This document shows, piece after piece, positions 12,325 to 16,067 of a stretch of 16,067 bases of DNA. This stretch comes from Syntrophomonadaceae bacterium (GTDB lineage Bacteria; Bacillota; Dethiobacteria; PWVN01), in assembly GCA_003561835.1 (NCBI GenBank), contig PWVN01000044.1, forward strand, positions 1 to 16,067. The letters are read 5' to 3'. Positions within the stretch are counted from its first letter, which is position 1. Each line of letters opens with the position of its first letter. The position numbers and the translations under genes are program-made. The notes under the pieces were generated by a model, which worked only from the letters and a program-made list of their open reading frames with translations, searched no databases and had not been told where the DNA came from.

Positions 12325-14271
12325 GTGGCCTTACTCAGCCTGAACAGCATCAGCAAATCCTTCGGGGACGTAAGCGTCCTGGAAGGCGTTTCCCTGCAGG
12401 TCCACCAGGGGGAGAAGGTGGGTCTGGTGGGCCCCAACGGCGCCGGCAAGACCACCCTCTTGAAGATCATCCTGGGGCGGGAAGAAGCCGACTCCGGACA
12501 GGTGGTCCTGGCCCGGGGCGTTGTCCCCGCCTATCTGAGCCAGAAGCCCGAGTACCTGCCGGGGACCAGCCTGGAGGCCTTCCTGCATGCTGCCGTCGCC
12601 GGGGTCATCCAATTGCGGGAAGTCCTGGGGGAGGTGGAGCGGGCCATGGCGGCCTGCGCCCCCCGGGAGGAAGAAAAATTGGCCGGCTTGATGAAAAGGT
12701 ATGCCCAGCTGACCCGGGACTACGAGCTCCAGGGCGGCTATACCCTGGACAGCCGCCTGAAGATGATCCTCGGCGGCATGGGCTTTTGCCGGGAGGACCT
12801 TAAGCGGCCCCTGGCCGAATTCAGCGGCGGGGAAAAAACCCGGGCCCAGCTGGCGGCCCTGCTCCTCGAGGAACCGGACCTCCTTCTGCTGGACGAGCCC
12901 ACCAACCACCTGGATGTGGACGCGGTGGAATGGTTGGAGGGGTACCTGCGGGACTGGCGGGGGGCCTTGATGGTCGTTTCCCATGACCGTTATTTTCTGG
13001 ACCGGGTGGTGGGGAGGATCGCCTCCCTGGAGGAAAGAAAGCTGCAGGTCTACCGGGGGAATTATTCCGGATACCTCTACCAGAAGGAAATTGAAGTGGA
13101 CAGCCAAAAGAAGGCCTACAAGAAGCAGCAGAGAACCCTCCACAAGGATATGGAGCTCATCCGGACCTCCACCGCCGACGAGCGCTCCAAGCGCCAGGCC
13201 CGCAGCCGGGAAAAGCGCCTGGAGAAGCTGGCCCTGGTGGATAAGCCCGCTGCCGGGAAAAAGATGGCCCTGGACTTCGGTTACGGGGGCCGCAGCGGCC
13301 GTATCGTGGTGGATTTCTCGGGGGTTGCCAAACATTTCGGGGAGCTCCGTCTCTTTTCCGGGGTGGACTTCACCCTCTACTGGGGGGACCGGGTGGCCCT
13401 GGTGGGCCCCAACGGCGCCGGCAAGACCACCCTCCTGCGGATCATCACCGGCCAGGAGATGGCCGACGAGGGCCGGGTCAAGGTGGGCCAAAGCGTTCAT
13501 ACCGCCTATTTTGACCAGGAGCAGGAGCAGCTGGACCCCGGGAGCACCCCCCTTTTGACCATCATGGAGGAAGGGGGGCTCAAGGAATCCGAAGCCCGCA
13601 GCTACCTGGGCCGCTATCTCTTCAGGGGAGAGGATGTTTTCAAGGAAGTGAGGGATTTGAGCGGCGGCGAGAAGTCCCGCCTGGCCCTGGCCAAGGTGGC
13701 CCTGACGGAGGGGAACTTCCTGGTACTGGATGAACCCACCAACCACCTGGACATCAAGGGAGTGGAGGAGCTGGAATCCTCCCTGGAAGGGTATCCCGGC
13801 ACCCTGCTGGTGGTTTCCCACGACCGCTATTTCCTGCAGCGGACGGCCACCAGGGTCCTGGAAATCAGGGAGGGCAGCGTAACCCTGTACAAGGGCGGCT
13901 ATGACGGCTACATGGAGGAAAAGGCCCGGAGGCGCAGGGAGGAGCCGGGGGATTCAAAGGAGGCGGTGGTTTCCCGGCGGGAGCAGCGGGAACGGGAGCG
14001 GGAGGAACGGGAGCAGCTTTTGGCCCGGCGGCGGCAGCGCCGCGGCCTCGAGAAGCGGCTTCGGGACCTGGAGGCGGCCATCCACCGGGAGGAAGAGAGG
14101 CTGTCTTTGCTGGAAGAGAAGCTGGCGGCCCCGGGGTTTTACGAGAGTTTTGCCGAAGCCCGGCAGGTTACGGCGGATTTTGACCGGGCCCGGGAACACC
14201 TCAAATCCCTCTACCGGCAGTGGGAAGAGGCGGGGCTGGATCTGGAAGGGCTTCCCCCCGGGGAGGATTAG
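12325..14271 (+). CDS. ABC-F family ATPase, YdiF/Uup-like, with C-terminal coiled coil
   Basis: A soluble twin-NBD ATPase without membrane part; the family acts on ribosomes, rescuing stalled ones or protecting against antibiotics. The 648 residues show Walker A GPNGAGKTT twice (36-44 and 361-369), signature FSGGE (166-170) and a second LSGGE, and Walker B LLLLDEPTNHLD and LVLDEPTNHLD. Both H-loops read VVSHDRYFL. Between the NBDs lies the charged P-site tRNA-interaction linker (about 250-315). The C-terminal 100 residues are Arg/Glu-rich coiled coil, as in YdiF and Uup, which argues for a housekeeping ABC-F rather than a short resistance type. The start is GTG with a GGTGGGAG region just upstream. 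The stop overlaps that of the convergent lipid kinase by 4 nt. All catalytic residues are intact. Confidence 0.92.
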   Translation: MALLSLNSISKSFGDVSVLEGVSLQVHQGEKVGLVGPNGAGKTTLLKIILGREEADSGQVVLARGVVPAYLSQKPEYLPGTSLEAFLHAAVAGVIQLREVLGEVERAMAACAPREEEKLAGLMKRYAQLTRDYELQGGYTLDSRLKMILGGMGFCREDLKRPLAEFSGGEKTRAQLAALLLEEPDLLLLDEPTNHLDVDAVEWLEGYLRDWRGALMVVSHDRYFLDRVVGRIASLEERKLQVYRGNYSGYLYQKEIEVDSQKKAYKKQQRTLHKDMELIRTSTADERSKRQARSREKRLEKLALVDKPAAGKKMALDFGYGGRSGRIVVDFSGVAKHFGELRLFSGVDFTLYWGDRVALVGPNGAGKTTLLRIITGQEMADEGRVKVGQSVHTAYFDQEQEQLDPGSTPLLTIMEEGGLKESEARSYLGRYLFRGEDVFKEVRDLSGGEKSRLALAKVALTEGNFLVLDEPTNHLDIKGVEELESSLEGYPGTLLVVSHDRYFLQRTATRVLEIREGSVTLYKGGYDGYMEEKARRRREEPGDSKEAVVSRREQREREREEREQLLARRRQRRGLEKRLRDLEAAIHREEERLSLLEEKLAAPGFYESFAEARQVTADFDRAREHLKSLYRQWEEAGLDLEGLPPGED

Positions 14272-15191
14272 GTGCGGACCTTAAGGGCCGAGGGCAGGAT
14301 TTCCACTTCCACCGGGACCTTTCCCGGGATTTCCCCGTCCATCTCCAGCAGGACCTGCTCCGGGGAGCTGATGGAGATCTTTTTCCCCCGGGTATACTTT
14401 ACACCCTTGATCTCCAGGTGCCGGCCGCTGTAGACCTTGGGCAGGCTCCTGAAGAGCATGGGTTTGGAAAAATCGGGTAGGATGGTGATATCCAGGAGCC
14501 CGTCGGTCAGCATGGCCTGGGGGGTGATCTTCATTCCTCCCCCGAAGAAGCGGCCGTTGCCCATGGCCACCGTCACATATTTCCCCTGCCAGGTGACCTC
14601 GTCGTCGATGACCAGGGTCATCTCCTTGTTTTTAAAGAGGAATATGGATACGATAACCCCCCAGAGGAAGGAAGCAAAGCCCCCCAGGGCCTTGGAGGTG
14701 TTGTTGACCCGTTCTGCCGTTTCGCCGCCCATGCCCACATCGGCCACATTCAGGAAGTAGCGTTCCCCCGGGGTGCCGTCGGCCCGGGTGAAGCGGGCCC
14801 GGCCCACATCCATCCAGGTGTTTTGGCCCCCTTCGATGACCTTTATGGCTGCAGGGAAGTCCCTGGGGATTCCCGCCGTGCGGATGAAGTCGCTGCCGGT
14901 TCCCATGGAGATGACCCCCAGGCTGCTCCCCATCCGGGTCTTTCCGTCCACCAGAAAAAATCCATTGACCACTTCGTTCAGGGTGCCGTCCCCTCCCACG
15001 GCCACCACCACGTTGTAGCCCCCCAGGAGACTCTCCCGGGCGATCTCCGCCGCGTCCCAGGGTCCCCCGGTCATCCGGAAGTCGTAGTCCAGATCCCTGG
15101 CATCCAGGATGCTTTTTATTTCGGGCCACCGGCGTCTGGTCTTGCCGTTGGATGATGCGGGGTTAACGATGAACATAAACCGGTCCGCCAT
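14268..15191 (-). CDS. Diacylglycerol/sphingosine-type lipid kinase (DAGK_cat family)
   Basis: A cytoplasmic, membrane-associated kinase predicted to phosphorylate diacylglycerol or a related lipid, recycling lipid by-products into phosphatidic acid. The 307 residues show VNPASSNGK (9-17, nucleotide-binding start), VGGDGTLNEVVNG (65-77, the family G-G-D-G-T catalytic motif) and MGTGSDF (96-102). The C-terminal beta-sandwich carries DVGMGGE and FGGGMKITP. The length matches YegS/DgkB-type enzymes. The ATG is preceded by GAGGGGTG at 4-5 nt from the codon. It starts 56 bp after thiI and has a promoter-like element overlapping the thiI end, so it may be read both with thiI and alone. Lipid specificity (DgkB, YegS or BmrU group) cannot be set from the sequence. 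Confidence 0.9.
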   Translation of the reverse strand: MADRFMFIVNPASSNGKTRRRWPEIKSILDARDLDYDFRMTGGPWDAAEIARESLLGGYNVVVAVGGDGTLNEVVNGFFLVDGKTRMGSSLGVISMGTGSDFIRTAGIPRDFPAAIKVIEGGQNTWMDVGRARFTRADGTPGERYFLNVADVGMGGETAERVNNTSKALGGFASFLWGVIVSIFLFKNKEMTLVIDDEVTWQGKYVTVAMGNGRFFGGGMKITPQAMLTDGLLDITILPDFSKPMLFRSLPKVYSGRHLEIKGVKYTRGKKISISSPEQVLLEMDGEIPGKVPVEVEILPSALKVRT

Positions 15192-15233
15192 GCTTTCACC
15201 CCTCAGGAGAATTGACTGAAAATTTCCCTGTAA

Positions 15234-15262
15234 ATATTCGTGGAAATTTACGAAAATCCTTT
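15234..15262 (-). promoter_or_regulatory. Sigma-H-like promoter of the lipid kinase gene, inside the thiI 3' end
   Basis: On the minus strand AAAGGATTT (15262-15254) fits RnAGGAwWW, and 14 nt later GAATAT (15239-15234) fits GAATWW. Only the purine three bases before GAAT is missing (C). The -35 lies within the last codons of thiI. A dyad, AAATTTCC (15220-15227) with GGAAATTT (15242-15249), overlaps the -10. The predicted start near 15227 leaves about 36 nt to the ATG. Confidence 0.55.
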
Positions 15263-16067
15263 AAAATTTGGGCCCTTTTCGGAAATCTTCAGGGTTTCCA
15301 TATTCTCCAGGCATTCCTCCAGGAGGGGGGCGTAGTCGAAGCCCTCTTCGTGGAGCCGGGCCTCTGCCGGTTTGGGCCGGGTAACGGGGTGTGGGTCCAC
15401 GAAGACGGTGCAGCAGTCCTCGTAGGGGCGGATGGAGATGGGGTAGGTGCCGATGTCTTTGGCCACCTGGATAATTTCCCTCTTGTCGAAGCACAGGAGG
15501 GGGCGAAAGACGGGCAGGGAGGCGGCGTCCTCCGCTGCGGCCATGCTTTCCATGGTCTGGCTGGCCACCTGGCCCAGGTTCTCCCCGGTGAAGAGGGCCC
15601 CGGCCCCCCGCAAAAAGGCGGTCCGGGCGGCAATACGCATCATCATCCTCCGCATGATGATGACGCCCCAGTCGGAGGGGCAGTGACGGTAGATGGCCTT
15701 CTGCAGGGCGGTGAAGGGGGCCACGTGCAGGGTCATATCCCCGCCGTAGCGGGCCAGGAGGGCCCAGAGGTCCAGGACCTTTTCCCGGGACCGCTCGCTG
15801 GTGAAGGGGGAACTGTGAAAATGCAGGGCCTCCAGGGCCACCCCCCGCTTCAGGGCCAGGAAGGCGGCGACGGGGCTGTCAATCCCCCCCGACAGGAGCA
15901 GCAGGCCCTTGCCGCTGACGCCCACAGGCAGGCCGCCGGGCCCGGGCCAGGCCTCTGTGAAGACGAAGGCCTCCGTATCCCGGATCTCCACCTTCAGGGT
16001 CCTTTGCGGGTTGTGGACATCCACGGGCAGGTCTTGAAGCTGCGCCAGGATATGCCCCGCCACCTCC
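15248..16067 (-). CDS. thiI: tRNA 4-thiouridine synthase ThiI, N-terminus outside the window
   Basis: ThiI activates uridine 8 of tRNA with ATP and inserts sulfur to make 4-thiouridine; it can also supply sulfur for thiazole synthesis. The frame runs to the right edge, so the gene is cut; about 273 codons are visible and roughly 110-130 residues are missing by family length. The visible part begins in the THUMP domain (DLPVDVHNPQRTLKVEIRD). It continues with the PP-loop motif LLLLSGGIDSPVA that binds ATP, a FTGENLGQVASQT stretch, and the conserved cysteine pair in YEDCCTVFVDPHPVTRP. No rhodanese domain follows, so this is the short Gram-positive/archaeal-type form, in which a cysteine desulfurase partner delivers sulfur. 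GTG 16061-16063 is in frame but lies within the THUMP domain and is not the real start. Confidence 0.94.
   Translation of the reverse strand, partial: EVAGHILAQLQDLPVDVHNPQRTLKVEIRDTEAFVFTEAWPGPGGLPVGVSGKGLLLLSGGIDSPVAAFLALKRGVALEALHFHSSPFTSERSREKVLDLWALLARYGGDMTLHVAPFTALQKAIYRHCPSDWGVIIMRRMMMRIAARTAFLRGAGALFTGENLGQVASQTMESMAAAEDAASLPVFRPLLCFDKREIIQVAKDIGTYPISIRPYEDCCTVFVDPHPVTRPKPAEARLHEEGFDYAPLLEECLENMETLKISEKGPNFKGFS

Noticed and set aside
12331..13821. A 496-codon open frame on the minus strand, antisense to the ABC-F gene
   Set aside because: Its frame is a by-product of GC-rich codon use in the real gene. The translation is rich in Gly, Gln, His and Leu without any family motif, and no ribosome binding site fits.
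1..16067. CRISPR array, phage, toxin-antitoxin, restriction, retron or other defence system, insertion sequences, tRNA or rRNA
   Set aside because: No spaced direct repeats, transposase, integrase, nuclease pair, terminal inverted repeats or tRNA-like folds were seen; all sizeable stretches are explained by the listed genes.

Overview
The window looks like ordinary chromosome from a GC-rich (roughly 60 % by eye), Gram-positive-type bacterium, most likely a spore-forming anaerobic Firmicute of the Clostridia/Peptococcaceae kind. Shine-Dalgarno sites are strong (GGAGG-type). GTG starts are used (nitrilase, rmuC, the ABC-F gene). Intrinsic hairpin terminators are frequent. Several promoters match the sigma-H (Spo0H) consensus known from endospore formers. 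ThiI is the short form without a rhodanese domain, and there is a MenA-type prenyltransferase. The genus is inference only. I see no phage, transposon, CRISPR array, rRNA or tRNA.

Layout, left to right: the start of a nitrilase-family amidohydrolase (minus, cut by the left edge); divergent from it, a two-gene ABC-2-type transporter operon whose ATPase has a degenerate signature and H-loop (466-2182); menA-like UbiA prenyltransferase (minus); divergent rmuC (plus); a minus-strand operon of an Orr/alanine-racemase-like PLP enzyme followed by a DRG-type TGS GTPase (4522-6569); divergent from that operon, a DapF/proline-racemase-fold protein and then a nitronate monooxygenase/FabK-like flavoenzyme (plus, 6709-8753); a strong bidirectional terminator; a class-V alanine-glyoxylate-type aminotransferase (minus); divergent HIT hydrolase and hotdog thioesterase (plus); tandem hairpins; rhomboid protease (minus); divergent ABC-F ATPase with a structured leader (plus); a lipid kinase that overlaps it tail to tail (minus); and thiI (minus, cut by the right edge).

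The genes are mostly short transcription units of one or two genes, many arranged divergently, and they do not form one pathway. Functional links I can support are the ABC ATPase/permease pair, the racemase-GTPase operon, the facing PLP-dependent and PLP-independent racemase-fold genes, and thiI followed by the lipid kinase.

The most striking pattern is in the promoters. Upstream of seven genes (nitrilase, ABC ATPase, menA, aminotransferase, HIT, thioesterase, lipid kinase) I find RnAGGAwWW, 14-15 nt, then GAAT or a one-base variant, which is the sigma-H layout. Upstream of four others (racemase, rhomboid, ABC-F, nitronate monooxygenase) I find sigma-A-type elements. In three of those four, and in menA, a CCCGGG-type inverted repeat sits inside the spacer. 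If the sites are real, this ordinary-looking stretch contains a concentrated transition-phase/sporulation-onset regulon.
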